Origin: Bacteroidota bacterium
GTDB lineage: Bacteria > Bacteroidota > Bacteroidia > Chitinophagales > Chitinophagaceae
Length of the DNA: 64,000 bases
Reading direction: 5' to 3'
NCBI GenBank assembly: GCA_947456625.1
Contig: CANGQJ010000008.1
Span: forward strand, 43,559 to 107,558
A program made the position numbers and the translations under genes. Positions 17,332 through 26,313 of the stretch are shown one piece after another (within the stretch, counting starts at the first letter, position 1; each line of letters starts with the position of its first letter). The notes below the pieces were generated by a model. That model saw only the letters and a list, made by a program, of their open reading frames with translations. It ran no database searches and had not been told where the DNA came from.

Positions 17332-18525
17332 TTATAAAAGTGTCAATAGCATATAATTATACTTATCTCCTTCCCATTTCTTAATTGTCTCTAAACAATT
17401 TATACAGCTTAATTTACGGTTGGCATAATAAAATGTAACATAGGCGTCCTGAGCACTTAGCGGAGTAATTTCCTGATATTTCCAAGGCTTTTCTTTTAAT
17501 ACATAAGGCAGGATTGCTTCGTATGCTTTTTGTAAACTATGATGGTTGGCTGTTTCTATTTGCCAATAATCAATTCCCAAATTTTCTGCTAGTTGAGCTA
17601 TGACACTAAATGCAAGTAAATTATAACATGAATAATGTAATGAATTAGTCCTTTCAAGCTCCATAGGAAATAAATGATCCGCATTTGACTGTTGATCTAA
17701 CCTAGTAAGGGATTTTTTTACTATTTCTTTTGCAAAGTTGGTACTGTCTATGTATAATGCAATACCTAACGACTGTGCATCAAACCAAACGCCATGATTA
17801 TTTTTAGTAATATACTCTTCTATTCCATTTTTACTATGATACATCCAATCTAAAAAATCACTAAACCATTTTTTTGTTGAGGTGCTTTTATTTTTATCCC
17901 AGTATTTTGATTTTTCAATAAGTTTAATTCCATCAATAGCATACACAAATAACCTGGTATCGATAAGACCAATGCCCCTGCCGTTATTCACTCCTTTAAC
18001 CATTTGAGCAAAGTTTAAATTGGGATTCATTTTGGTAGCCGAGTCTACAAACCATACACTTACAAGTTCAGCAGCTTTTTTTGCGTAAATTTCGTCTTCA
18101 CTAAAATAATAAGCCAATCCCAATAAATATACATATTCAGAAAGCTTAGACATATTTTCTTTATCAGGAAAATTTTTAACCTCGGGATTAATTAAGCCGT
18201 CCTTTAATAAATAAGGCAGCCCATTTGGTTTGGTAGTATCTGGCCACCAATAGGGTGCTAAACTTACATAATCATGCTTGCTTCCACTAGGTGGCATATC
18301 GGTTTTATCCATGACACTTTTTGGAATTACTTTTAATATATTATTTGCCTTTTGGATTAAAACCTCATACGCATTTATAACAGAAGGGTCCTTTGCTAAA
18401 ATTTTAATTTTTGTTTTAGAAAGCCCATTTATGTCCATTTTAATGGGTTCTGCAGGAGTTAAAATATTTTGTGAAAAGGTAATTTTTTGAACAAAAAACA
18501 ATAAAAGTAGTAGGGGAATTCTCAT
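17332..18525 (-). CDS. Alginate_lyase-family polysaccharide lyase (PL38-like candidate)
   Basis: 397 residues with a signal peptide (about 1-19). It belongs to the alginate_lyase alpha-toroid family: HDYVSLAPYWWPDTTKPNGLPY at about 85-105 is the diagnostic stretch, followed by NGRGIGLIDTRLF near 190 and NNHGVWFDAQ near 244 (probable catalytic Asn/His), and LHYSCYNLLAF near 305. It should cleave uronate polymers or oligomers by beta-elimination in the periplasm. The family includes mannuronate- and glucuronate-specific enzymes, and I recall the PYWWPD type among PL38 proteins, but the family number is uncertain. Its stop codon lies 2 nt from that of the convergent plug-domain gene. It sits 14 nt downstream of the KdgF-like cupin gene, so the two may be co-transcribed. 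Confidence 0.82.
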   Translation of the reverse strand: MRIPLLLLLFFVQKITFSQNILTPAEPIKMDINGLSKTKIKILAKDPSVINAYEVLIQKANNILKVIPKSVMDKTDMPPSGSKHDYVSLAPYWWPDTTKPNGLPYLLKDGLINPEVKNFPDKENMSKLSEYVYLLGLAYYFSEDEIYAKKAAELVSVWFVDSATKMNPNLNFAQMVKGVNNGRGIGLIDTRLFVYAIDGIKLIEKSKYWDKNKSTSTKKWFSDFLDWMYHSKNGIEEYITKNNHGVWFDAQSLGIALYIDSTNFAKEIVKKSLTRLDQQSNADHLFPMELERTNSLHYSCYNLLAFSVIAQLAENLGIDYWQIETANHHSLQKAYEAILPYVLKEKPWKYQEITPLSAQDAYVTFYYANRKLSCINCLETIKKWEGDKYNYMLLTLL

Positions 18526-18539
18526 AATAAAGTTAGAAT

Positions 18540-18881
18540 TTATATAGTTAAAAAGTCTTGTCTTATTGGACTAAAAGTATCAATTAAAACACCCGCTTCA
18601 ATGCAAACTACACCATGCCAAACATTTGAGGGCGCAAAAAAGGAATCCCCAGTTTTTAATCTCATTTTTTCTTCCCCTACTTCAACATCAAAAACCCCGG
18701 AAGCTACATAAGTAATTTGCACATGCACGTGGTGATGTTTATTTCCAACTGCATCCTTGTCAAATTTAACCTTAACCACCATTAAGCTATCATCATATGC
18801 TAAAATTGCTCGGCTTACACCAGGCGCTACTAATTCCCAATTAACTATTTCGTTTTCGATAAAAGCATTTGCACTTTGCAT
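18540..18881 (-). CDS. kdgF: KdgF-like cupin (unsaturated uronate ring-opening)
   Basis: 113 residues from the ATG at 18879-18881. The open frame extends 39 residues upstream, but that extension is lysine- and hydrophobic-rich, unlike the family. Single cupin barrel: KHHHVHVQITYVASG at 48-62 supplies the metal-binding histidines and glutamine, and WHG near 88-90 the distal histidine. KdgF proteins of this length convert 4,5-unsaturated uronate monosaccharides to linear keto-uronates, the step after a GH88/GH105 hydrolase, whose gene is divergent from this one. An operator-like CGTTTTCG lies inside the coding region at 18851-18858. A different small cupin function is possible. Confidence 0.8.
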   Translation of the reverse strand: MQSANAFIENEIVNWELVAPGVSRAILAYDDSLMVVKVKFDKDAVGNKHHHVHVQITYVASGVFDVEVGEEKMRLKTGDSFFAPSNVWHGVVCIEAGVLIDTFSPIRQDFLTI

Positions 18882-18998
18882 GATAATATTTATTTTAAAC
18901 TTGGTATTTTTTAAATGATAATACTTTAATTTACATAATAATACTAAAAGTAAATTAAGTTTTGAACTAAAAAAAATTAAGAACATAATTATAATCAT

Positions 18999-20201
18999 AT
19001 GAGAAGTAAATTATTGCTATTAGGCTGTATATTTTTTACAAGTCTTACGCTACATGCACAAACGAACAATAGAAACGAAAAAATGAAAAAGCTAATTGCA
19101 GAAAACTTTGCATTAGCCGATAGTCAGTATAACTATATGATGAAGTTATTGCCATCAGATAAAATGCCTCAGTCCTATGATGTAAAAACAAATCAAATAC
19201 TAAATAGAGAAATTACATGGTGGTGTACTGGATTTTATCCTGGTTCCTTATTATATATTTATGAGCAAACTAAAAATGAATCTATTAAAACCGAGGCTTT
19301 AAGGGCATTAAAAGTAATAGAACCCAACCAAAACTATACGGGCAATCATGACTTAGGTTTTATGATGTTTTGTAGTTATGGCAATGCTTACCGATTATTT
19401 AAAGACGAAAAATACAAACAAATTATTTTCAATTCGGCAGCTTCACTTGCAACAAGGTATCGCCCTACAATGAAGTCAATTCAATCCTGGAATAAAAATC
19501 AATATTTTAATTGTCCTGTAATAATTGACAATATGATGAATTTGGAAATGATGAATTGGGTGAGTCAAAATGGAGGTAATCCGGTGTATCAACAAATTGC
19601 CGAGACACATAGTAACACTACAATGAAGGAGTTTTATCGTCCCGATTATAGCTCGTTTCATGTGGTGGATTTTGATTTAACTACAGGTAAAGTATTACGA
19701 AAAGTAACACATCAAGGGGCAGCTAATACTTCGGCTTGGTCAAGAGGACAAGCTTGGGGTTTATATGGATTTATAACCATGTATAGAGACACCAAAAACG
19801 AAGCCTATTTAACACATGCAAAAAACATTGCAGCATTTTATTTAAATCATCCTAACCTTCCATCGGATTTAGTACCTTATTGGGATTTTGATGCTGGTCA
19901 ACAACCGCTTGCAAAACGTGACGCCTCCGCTGCAGCAATCACCGCTTCTGCCCTACTTGAACTTGCTAAATATACGCAAGGAGCAGAAAAAGAAAAATAC
20001 ATTAACGCAAGTGTAAAAATGATAGAGTCCTTGTCAAATGAAACTTACCGTGCAAAGTATGGTGAAAATGGAGGATTCTTAATTAAGCATTGCGTAGGTG
20101 CACTTACTTTAAATTCTGAAATTGACGTTCCTTTGATTTATGCCGATTATTATTTCTTAGAAGCACTTAAACGATACAAAGATTGGTATTTAAATAAATA
20201 A
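18999..20201 (+). CDS. GH88 unsaturated glucuronyl hydrolase
   Basis: 400 residues with a signal peptide (about 1-21, ending LHAQ), so periplasmic. It is an (alpha/alpha)6-barrel enzyme of the GH88 family that hydrolyses the 4,5-unsaturated uronate left at the non-reducing end by polysaccharide lyases. Asp118 (NHDLGFM) and Asp177 (IIDNMMN) match the two essential aspartates of characterised unsaturated glucuronyl hydrolases. TWWCTGFYPGSLLY near 73, HQGAANTSAWSRGQAWGLYGF near 233, and KRDASAAAITASALLEL near 305 are family features. The partner lyases are encoded in the same locus and the product would go to the KdgF-like cupin. GH105 is the near alternative, but the motif set fits GH88 better. 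Confidence 0.93.
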   Translation: MRSKLLLLGCIFFTSLTLHAQTNNRNEKMKKLIAENFALADSQYNYMMKLLPSDKMPQSYDVKTNQILNREITWWCTGFYPGSLLYIYEQTKNESIKTEALRALKVIEPNQNYTGNHDLGFMMFCSYGNAYRLFKDEKYKQIIFNSAASLATRYRPTMKSIQSWNKNQYFNCPVIIDNMMNLEMMNWVSQNGGNPVYQQIAETHSNTTMKEFYRPDYSSFHVVDFDLTTGKVLRKVTHQGAANTSAWSRGQAWGLYGFITMYRDTKNEAYLTHAKNIAAFYLNHPNLPSDLVPYWDFDAGQQPLAKRDASAAAITASALLELAKYTQGAEKEKYINASVKMIESLSNETYRAKYGENGGFLIKHCVGALTLNSEIDVPLIYADYYFLEALKRYKDWYLNK

Positions 20202-20209
20202 ACTAAACA

Positions 20210-21118
20210 TTACATATAAGGCGCAATAGCCTCATGTACTTTATTTAAAAATGGAGGGAGTATTTGTTTTGGATCACCAGGACTCAATGTTTCGGTTGGT
20301 AAATATCCTTTGTAATCAGAGGCTGCTATAATTTTCATAAGCTTTGGCAAATCCATAGGCTCAATAGTACCATTTATGGTTACTAATTCCTTTACCTGCC
20401 AGTTTACTGCATAATTTGCTACTAACTTTATTTCCTCGTAAGCATTATTGGTTTGAAAATTACCTGTATCCACCACTAAACCAAACCAATCTGGATCTAA
20501 ATTTTCTGAAAAATAAATAGCTTGTTTTGCGGTGGTAATAAAATCATTGTGATTTTGCATAGCAACAATCACCCCCATCTTTTTACCATAATTAACACAT
20601 AACTTAAAGCAATCTAAAATCCATGCTGCGGAATCCTCCCAGGTATATCCTTTTGGAATTGATTTGGCACTATATATACGAATAACAGGGGCCCCTAATT
20701 TGGCTGCTACATTAATCCAAGATTTTACAAACTCCACTTCTTTTAATCGGATAATTGGATCGGGACTGCCAAAGTCGTTTCTAATTCCAGTTCCACTTAT
20801 ACTTAAACCTGCTTTGTGTACCCTTAGTTTAATGCTATAAATGTATTCGTCCGATGGAACATTGGGATAGTTTTCCAAATAATAGCCTGTTAAATCAATG
20901 GCATCTAAATTTAAAGCCCCACAAAAATCAATTACTTCTTGAATGGTAATTTCTTTTTTTGTTAATGGACCATTAAAAGAATAAGCATTTAAACTTAATT
21001 TAAACCTATGGCTTAATTGGTCTTCCTTTTTCAAGGGAGTATTATTATTTGCAAGTGCAGCACGACTTATAAAAGGCATGAAAAACAAAGACTGTATAAA
21101 TGAACTTCGTTTTTGCAT
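20210..21118 (-). CDS. Sugar phosphate isomerase/epimerase-like TIM-barrel protein, probably exported
   Basis: 302 residues. The N-terminus MQKRSSFIQSLFFMPFISRAALA looks like a signal sequence (KRSSF is a degenerate Tat-like motif). The rest is a xylose isomerase-like TIM barrel: EVIDFCGALNLDAIDLTGYYLE near 62, IVAMQNHNDF near 197 and FGLVVDTGNF near 223 with metal-site residues, and YLPTETLSPGD near the end. The reaction is unknown; the family covers hydroxypyruvate isomerase, keto-sugar epimerases and 3-keto-glycoside lyases. It is the second such protein in the uronate locus and differs clearly from the one at 7507-8346. It lies 7 nt past clpC on the same strand and ends 9 nt from the convergent GH88 gene. 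Confidence 0.78.
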   Translation of the reverse strand: MQKRSSFIQSLFFMPFISRAALANNNTPLKKEDQLSHRFKLSLNAYSFNGPLTKKEITIQEVIDFCGALNLDAIDLTGYYLENYPNVPSDEYIYSIKLRVHKAGLSISGTGIRNDFGSPDPIIRLKEVEFVKSWINVAAKLGAPVIRIYSAKSIPKGYTWEDSAAWILDCFKLCVNYGKKMGVIVAMQNHNDFITTAKQAIYFSENLDPDWFGLVVDTGNFQTNNAYEEIKLVANYAVNWQVKELVTINGTIEPMDLPKLMKIIAASDYKGYLPTETLSPGDPKQILPPFLNKVHEAIAPYM

Positions 21119-21125
21119 TTTATTA

Positions 21126-23768
21126 TTATTCGGCCTTAGGCTCTTTTGGTAATTTTGGCTCCTTAGGTTCTTTTGCCACTTTTTCTGTTTTCTCTTTTTC
21201 CTTTTTTTGTAAGGTAAAGGTTAAGCCAGTTTTATCGGCATTCAAATCACCTGCCAACACATCCCCTTCTTTAACACTAGCATTTAAAATTTCTTCTGCC
21301 AAAGGATCCTCAATATACTTTTGAATAGCACGGTGTAATGGTCTTGCGCCAAACTGAACATCATATCCTTTATCTGCAATAAACTCTTTAGCGGCTTCGG
21401 TTAAAACTAAATTTATTCCTAATGTAACTAAACGACCTAACACATTTTTCATGATAATATCTATGATTAAATAGATATTTTCTTTAGTTAATGAATTAAA
21501 TACAATTACATCGTCAATTCTGTTTAGGAACTCGGGAGAAAAAGTACGTTTTAATGCTTTTTCAATTACCGAACGGTTATTCTCCTCGGTTTGTTGCACT
21601 CTTGTTGCAGTTGCAAAACCAACTCCATCACCAAACTCTTTTAATTGACGTGCGCCAATATTTGAAGTCATGATAATCATGGTGTTTTTGAAATCTATTT
21701 TGCGTCCCAAACCATCCGTTAAAATACCGTCATCTAATACTTGTAACAAAATATTATAAATATCTGGATGTGCTTTTTCAATTTCGTCTAATAATATTAC
21801 ACAATAAGGCTTACGGCGCACTTTTTCGGTTAACTGCCCACCTTCTTCGTAACCAACATATCCTGGAGGCGCACCAATTAAACGAGACACTGCAAATTTT
21901 TCCATGTACTCACTCATGTCAATACGAATTAACGCTTCCTCTGAGTCAAACATATTTCTAGCAAGTGCACGTGCAAGTTCAGTTTTACCTACTCCTGTTG
22001 GACCTAAGAAAATAAAGGTACCAATAGGTTTTTTAGGATCTTTTAAGCCCACTCTATTTCGTTGAATAGCCTTAACTACTTTACTAATTGCATCATCCTG
22101 ACCAATGACCATTCCTTTCATGTCGTCGGCCATCTTACGAAGCTTTGTAGTTTCTGCTTCCACCATACGTTTAACCGGGATACCTGTCATCATGCTAATT
22201 ACTTCGGCAATATTTTCTTCATTAATTGGGAAACGTGCAGTTTTACTTTCTTCCTCCCAATTTAATTTTGCTTTATCTAAAGCTTCACCCAATTTTTTCT
22301 CGGTATCTCTTAAACTTGCAGCCTCCTCAAAACGTTGGCTTTTTACTACTTTGTTTTTTTCTTCTTTTACAGCCTCTATTTGTTTTTCCAATTCTACAAT
22401 ATCCTGAGGAACACTTATGTTTTTTAAATGCACTCTTGCTCCTACTTCATCTAAAACATCAATAGCTTTATCAGGCAATAACCTGTCGGTCATATACCTG
22501 TCACTTAATTTCACACAAGCCTCAATAGCTTGTTGATCATAAATAACACTATGGTAATCCTCGTATTTAGATTTAATATTGTTTAAAATAGTAATGGTAT
22601 CCTCCACACTTGGTGGCTCAATGATTACTTTTTGGAAACGACGATCCAATGCACCATCTTTTTCAATGTGCATGCGATATTCGTCTAATGTTGAAGCACC
22701 AATACATTGCAACTCGCCACGTGCTAATGCAGGTTTAAATATATTAGAAGCGTCCAATGAACCGCTTGCTCCACCTGCTCCAACAATGGTATGAATTTCG
22801 TCAATGAATAAAATAACATCACGGTTTTTTTCAAGCTCATTCATAATGGCTTTCATACGCTCCTCAAACTGGCCACGGTATTTTGTACCGGCCACTAAAG
22901 CAGCAAGATCTAATGAAATAACACGCTTATCAAATAAAACGCGACTTACTTTTCTTTGAACAATGCGTAATGCCAACCCTTCCACAATAGCGGTCTTACC
23001 CACCCCAGGTTCTCCAATTAAAATGGGATTATTTTTTTTACGACGACTTAATATTTGGCTAACTCTTTCAATTTCTGCTTCACGACCAACAATAGGATCC
23101 AGCGAATCCATTTCTGCTAGCTTTGTAATATCACGGCCAAAATTATCAAGTACAGGAGTTTTAGATTTATTAGGTGTTCCTGATTTAGGTTTTGCTCCAG
23201 TACCAAAAGAACCTCCTCTTTTATCGTCTTCAAATTCATCATCGGCATCATCAGAAAATTCTGATCTTGTAGATTCTGAGCCACGCCCCGAACGCTCCGA
23301 TTGGTTGGCGTCGTCCATGCCAGACGGTGAGGATCCTACCATGCCAAGCTCATTTCTAAATAAATCATAGTCTACATCAAAATGATTTAAAATTTGAGTA
23401 GCTATATTTTCCTTATTTTTTAAAATACTTAAAAGCAAATGTTCTGTTTCCACCATGGGGCTTTTTAAAGCCTTTGCTTCTAAAACAGTAACACGTATTA
23501 CTTTTTCGGCTTGCTTAGTTAAAGGCAAACTATTAATGTTGGCTACATTTTTACCCGACTTATCCTTAACTGCAAGTTCAATTTCTTTTCTTAGTTCTGT
23601 TAAATTCACATTTAACTGCCTTAATACTTTAATTGCAGTATTTTCCTGATCTCTAATAAGTCCCAGCATAAGGTGCTCGGCCCCAATAAAGTCATTACCT
23701 AATCTCAATGCCTCCTCTCGGCTATAAGAGATGATTTCCTTAACTTGTGTTGAAAAATTATTATCCAT
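21126..23768 (-). CDS. clpC: ClpC-type ATP-dependent Clp protease ATPase subunit
   Basis: 880 residues. The order of domains is two Clp-N repeats (about 1-145), a low-complexity linker (about 150-205), the first AAA+ domain (Walker [14 protein letters not shown] near 252, Walker [11 protein letters not shown]), a UVR/M-like coiled-coil segment ([15 protein letters not shown], about 465-490), a second AAA+ domain ([13 protein letters not shown] near 590, [13 protein letters not shown]) and a D2-small domain. The UVR segment and middle length identify ClpC rather than ClpA or ClpB. It unfolds substrates for the ClpP protease in the cytoplasm. The last ~30 residues are a lysine/glutamate/proline-rich tail with repeated KEPK units, which is unusual. 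Transcription is divergent from the STAS-like gene. Confidence 0.95.
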   Translation of the reverse strand: MDNNFSTQVKEIISYSREEALRLGNDFIGAEHLMLGLIRDQENTAIKVLRQLNVNLTELRKEIELAVKDKSGKNVANINSLPLTKQAEKVIRVTVLEAKALKSPMVETEHLLLSILKNKENIATQILNHFDVDYDLFRNELGMVGSSPSGMDDANQSERSGRGSESTRSEFSDDADDEFEDDKRGGSFGTGAKPKSGTPNKSKTPVLDNFGRDITKLAEMDSLDPIVGREAEIERVSQILSRRKKNNPILIGEPGVGKTAIVEGLALRIVQRKVSRVLFDKRVISLDLAALVAGTKYRGQFEERMKAIMNELEKNRDVILFIDEIHTIVGAGGASGSLDASNIFKPALARGELQCIGASTLDEYRMHIEKDGALDRRFQKVIIEPPSVEDTITILNNIKSKYEDYHSVIYDQQAIEACVKLSDRYMTDRLLPDKAIDVLDEVGARVHLKNISVPQDIVELEKQIEAVKEEKNKVVKSQRFEEAASLRDTEKKLGEALDKAKLNWEEESKTARFPINEENIAEVISMMTGIPVKRMVEAETTKLRKMADDMKGMVIGQDDAISKVVKAIQRNRVGLKDPKKPIGTFIFLGPTGVGKTELARALARNMFDSEEALIRIDMSEYMEKFAVSRLIGAPPGYVGYEEGGQLTEKVRRKPYCVILLDEIEKAHPDIYNILLQVLDDGILTDGLGRKIDFKNTMIIMTSNIGARQLKEFGDGVGFATATRVQQTEENNRSVIEKALKRTFSPEFLNRIDDVIVFNSLTKENIYLIIDIIMKNVLGRLVTLGINLVLTEAAKEFIADKGYDVQFGARPLHRAIQKYIEDPLAEEILNASVKEGDVLAGDLNADKTGLTFTLQKKEKEKTEKVAKEPKEPKLPKEPKAE

Positions 23769-23776
23769 AAATTTAA

Positions 23777-23809
23777 TTGGAGCTGTTACAAGAATAACGA
23801 ATATTTTTG
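23777..23809 (+). promoter_or_regulatory. Bacteroidota-type promoter for the STAS-like gene and dnaG
   Basis: TTG at 23777-23779 and TATTTTTG at 23802-23809 are separated by 22 nt, matching the TTG/TAnnTTTG pattern. Expected initiation near 23816 leaves a leader of about 36 nt before the ATG at 23852. It lies in the gap divergent from clpC. Confidence 0.5.
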
Positions 23810-23851
23810 ACCTAAAGTATGTCTAGTATTACTTGTTATTAACCATTTATT

Positions 23852-24259
23852 ATGAGTCAAATTGAATACCAAACCCAAACCAAGGAGAAATTCATCGTTA
23901 TTACCTTTCTCACAAAGGACCTTAGTTCAAATCTCGTGCCAGAATTGGACAATTTGACCACGAAATGGGGAAATACAGCCCCAAAAAACCTGGTTTTAAA
24001 CCTAAAAAACGTAGAAAACTGGGACTTAGCTGTAATTGAGCATATTACAACAGCCCAAGGGCAATTTTACGAACATAATACCTCTTTTGTCATTTGTTGC
24101 TTATCCAATAAACTTCAGGACATTTTGGACGGCACTGAATATGGAGCATTATTAAATATGACCCCTACCGAAACGGAAGCCTGGGACATTATTCATATGG
24201 AAGAAATTGAAAGGGCGTTATTAGATAGTGATGATATGGAATTTAGTGCCCAAGATTAG
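23852..24259 (+). CDS. STAS-like (anti-sigma factor antagonist-like) domain protein
   Basis: 135 residues, no signal peptide. The predicted pattern of alternating strands and helices (FIVITFLTKDLSS, NLVLNLKNVENWD, LAVIEHITTAQGQFYEHNTSFVICCLSNKLQDIL) resembles a STAS domain. A conserved phosphorylatable serine in the usual DSSG position is not obvious: the equivalent region reads NWDLAVIEH, so classical anti-anti-sigma switching may be absent. The last ~25 residues are acidic (TEAWDIIHMEEIERALLDSDDME). It is followed 14 nt later by dnaG on the same strand, so the two probably share a transcript. Function is unknown beyond this fold guess. Confidence 0.6.
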   Translation: MSQIEYQTQTKEKFIVITFLTKDLSSNLVPELDNLTTKWGNTAPKNLVLNLKNVENWDLAVIEHITTAQGQFYEHNTSFVICCLSNKLQDILDGTEYGALLNMTPTETEAWDIIHMEEIERALLDSDDMEFSAQD

Positions 24260-24273
24260 TTATTTTCGCCTTC

Positions 24274-26202
24274 ATGATTACCTCGCAAACTATTCAACAA
24301 ATTACAAGCCGCATTGATATTATTGATGTAGTGGGTGAATTTGTGAAACTTAAAAAGCGAGGCACCAATTACTTAGGCAATTGCCCTTTTCATAACGAGA
24401 AATCGCCTTCATTTACGGTTTCTCCAGCCAAGGAAATTTACAAGTGTTTTGGATGTGGTAAAAGTGGCAATACCATTACCTTTTTAATGGAGCATGAAAA
24501 GTATAGTTATGTAGAAGCACTAAGATGGCTTGCCGCTAGGTATAATATAGAAATTGAGGAAACAGAGACTAGCCCTGCTCAAAAAATGGCGCAGCAGGTT
24601 GCTGATAGTTTATATGCCATTAATCATTTTGCAATGGAATGGTTTACCAAACAATATTGGGAAACCGAAGATGGCCAAACTATTGCACAGAGTTATATGC
24701 AGCACAGAGGTTTTTTAAAGCCCATTGTTGAAAAATTTAAAATTGGATACAATCCTGCAGGAAGGGATGGCCTTGCCAAAGCCTTAATTCAAAATCAGTT
24801 TAATCCCGAATTATTTGCAAGAACCGGCTTAGTTGTAGAACGCAATGGAGAATGGCAGGACAATTATAGGGATCGTATCATTTTTCCAATTCATAATACT
24901 ACCGGAAAAATTATTGGCTTTGGTGCAAGACAAATTGCAAAAAACGATAAGTCCCCTAAATATATAAACACCCCTGAAAATGAAATTTATGTAAAAAGTA
25001 AAATCTTATACGGATCTTATTTTGCGCGTAATTCCATTAATAGTAAGGACGAGTGTTTACTTGTAGAAGGCTATACCGATGTAGTTAGTTTACACCAAGC
25101 AGGAATTGAAAACGTAGTGGCAAGTGGCGGCACTTCCCTTACCATGGATCAGTTGAGGCTAATTAAAAAATATACCCAAAACCTAACCATTATTTATGAT
25201 GGTGATAGTGCAGGTATTAAAGCAGCACTTAGAGGACTAGACATGGCACTTGAGGAAGGCCTTAATGTACAATTGGTTTTAATACCTGATAAAGAGGATC
25301 CAGATAGTTATGTGAACAAAGTTGGATCTGAAGCATTCAACGAATTTGTTCAAAGCAATAAAAAGGATTTTGTATTATTTCAGTTGGAAGTGCAATTGAA
25401 AGATGTTGGTACCGATTTAAACAAAAAAAATTCACTTGTAAATCAGATTGCTGAAACACTAAGTAAAATTAATAAGGCCGAGGATTTTACCAAACTGCAA
25501 GAATATGTAAGAAAGTGCTCCGCTATACTTCGTATTGACGAAACCGGATTAACGCAATTAGTGAATAAGTTTAAGCGTGATAAAATAGTAAAAGAGGAAA
25601 AGAAAATGTCCTTTGATGAAGCAGCTATTTTAATGCCAAGTTTTCCTACTTCAGAACCCGATGATACTAATTTTGATTTAATTGGTGATAGGGATTTGGC
25701 GCATGAAAAAAATTTAGTGCGATTGGTAATTGAACATGGTATTGAAAAAAATAGCGAAGGTAAATTTATTGCGCAATATGTGTTTGATGAGATAGACAGT
25801 TTCCCATTAGAGAATAGCGATATGATTTATTTAATAGACGCTTATAAAAAATGGTTTTATGAAGGCAAAATGCCAGATGGGAAAACATTGCAATATCATC
25901 CCGACGAACGTGTGCAAAAATGGGTAGTAACACTGCTAGAACCCGAGCTGGAGCTTAGTCTTAGATGGAATGAAAAACTTGGTATTAAAAAAAAGGAAGC
26001 AGAAAAAGATATCATGGTGGAGGTAAATATTAGTATACTATATTTTAAACTTCGCAAGATTAAAAAAATGATTGTACAAAATCAATCCGATCTTGAGCAT
26101 GCTCCAGAATCAGAACAAATTCAATTACTGCAAATACACAAGCATTTAAAGGATATTGAAAAGGAACTAACTTCCACCATAGGAACTGTTATTTACAAAT
26201 AG
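24274..26202 (+). CDS. dnaG: DNA primase DnaG
   Basis: 642 residues, typical length. It synthesises the RNA primers for chromosome replication. The N-terminal CHC2 zinc-binding domain has Cys37, His40, Cys58 and Cys61 in NCPFHNEKSPSF and YKCFGCGKSGN. The catalytic core includes the Toprim region VEGYTDVVSLHQAGIENVVASGG (about 267-289) and IYDGDSAG (about 308-315). The C-terminal region (about 440-642) is helical and would contact the replicative helicase. It is preceded by the STAS-like gene with a 14-nt gap. A convergent YdeI-like gene lies downstream, separated by a terminator. Confidence 0.96.
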   Translation: MITSQTIQQITSRIDIIDVVGEFVKLKKRGTNYLGNCPFHNEKSPSFTVSPAKEIYKCFGCGKSGNTITFLMEHEKYSYVEALRWLAARYNIEIEETETSPAQKMAQQVADSLYAINHFAMEWFTKQYWETEDGQTIAQSYMQHRGFLKPIVEKFKIGYNPAGRDGLAKALIQNQFNPELFARTGLVVERNGEWQDNYRDRIIFPIHNTTGKIIGFGARQIAKNDKSPKYINTPENEIYVKSKILYGSYFARNSINSKDECLLVEGYTDVVSLHQAGIENVVASGGTSLTMDQLRLIKKYTQNLTIIYDGDSAGIKAALRGLDMALEEGLNVQLVLIPDKEDPDSYVNKVGSEAFNEFVQSNKKDFVLFQLEVQLKDVGTDLNKKNSLVNQIAETLSKINKAEDFTKLQEYVRKCSAILRIDETGLTQLVNKFKRDKIVKEEKKMSFDEAAILMPSFPTSEPDDTNFDLIGDRDLAHEKNLVRLVIEHGIEKNSEGKFIAQYVFDEIDSFPLENSDMIYLIDAYKKWFYEGKMPDGKTLQYHPDERVQKWVVTLLEPELELSLRWNEKLGIKKKEAEKDIMVEVNISILYFKLRKIKKMIVQNQSDLEHAPESEQIQLLQIHKHLKDIEKELTSTIGTVIYK

Positions 26203-26239
26203 ACATTAAATAAATTTTAGGTGCCTAATAAAAAATAAA

Positions 26240-26269
26240 AATCCCCAATATGAATTGGGGATTTTTTAT
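26240..26269 (+). terminator. Bidirectional terminator between dnaG and the YdeI-like gene
   Basis: A 10-bp stem AATCCCCAAT/ATTGGGGATT (26240-26249 with 26254-26263) has a 4-nt loop, an A-run before it and a T-run after. It serves dnaG on the plus strand and may also stop the convergent transcript. Confidence 0.85.
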
Positions 26270-26313
26270 ACTTACTAACTCAACTATAAATCAATGTCTT
26301 TTAATATTTGAGG

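Noticed and set aside
7507..20201. Assignment of the locus to sulfated glycosaminoglycan use
   Set aside because: No sulfatase or GAG-specific genes are in the window; the heparinase-type fold alone is not specific.
22963..23370. Open plus-strand frame of 135 codons inside clpC
   Set aside because: It is antisense to a conserved clpC region and has a composition expected from opposite-strand reading; no promoter or start signal.
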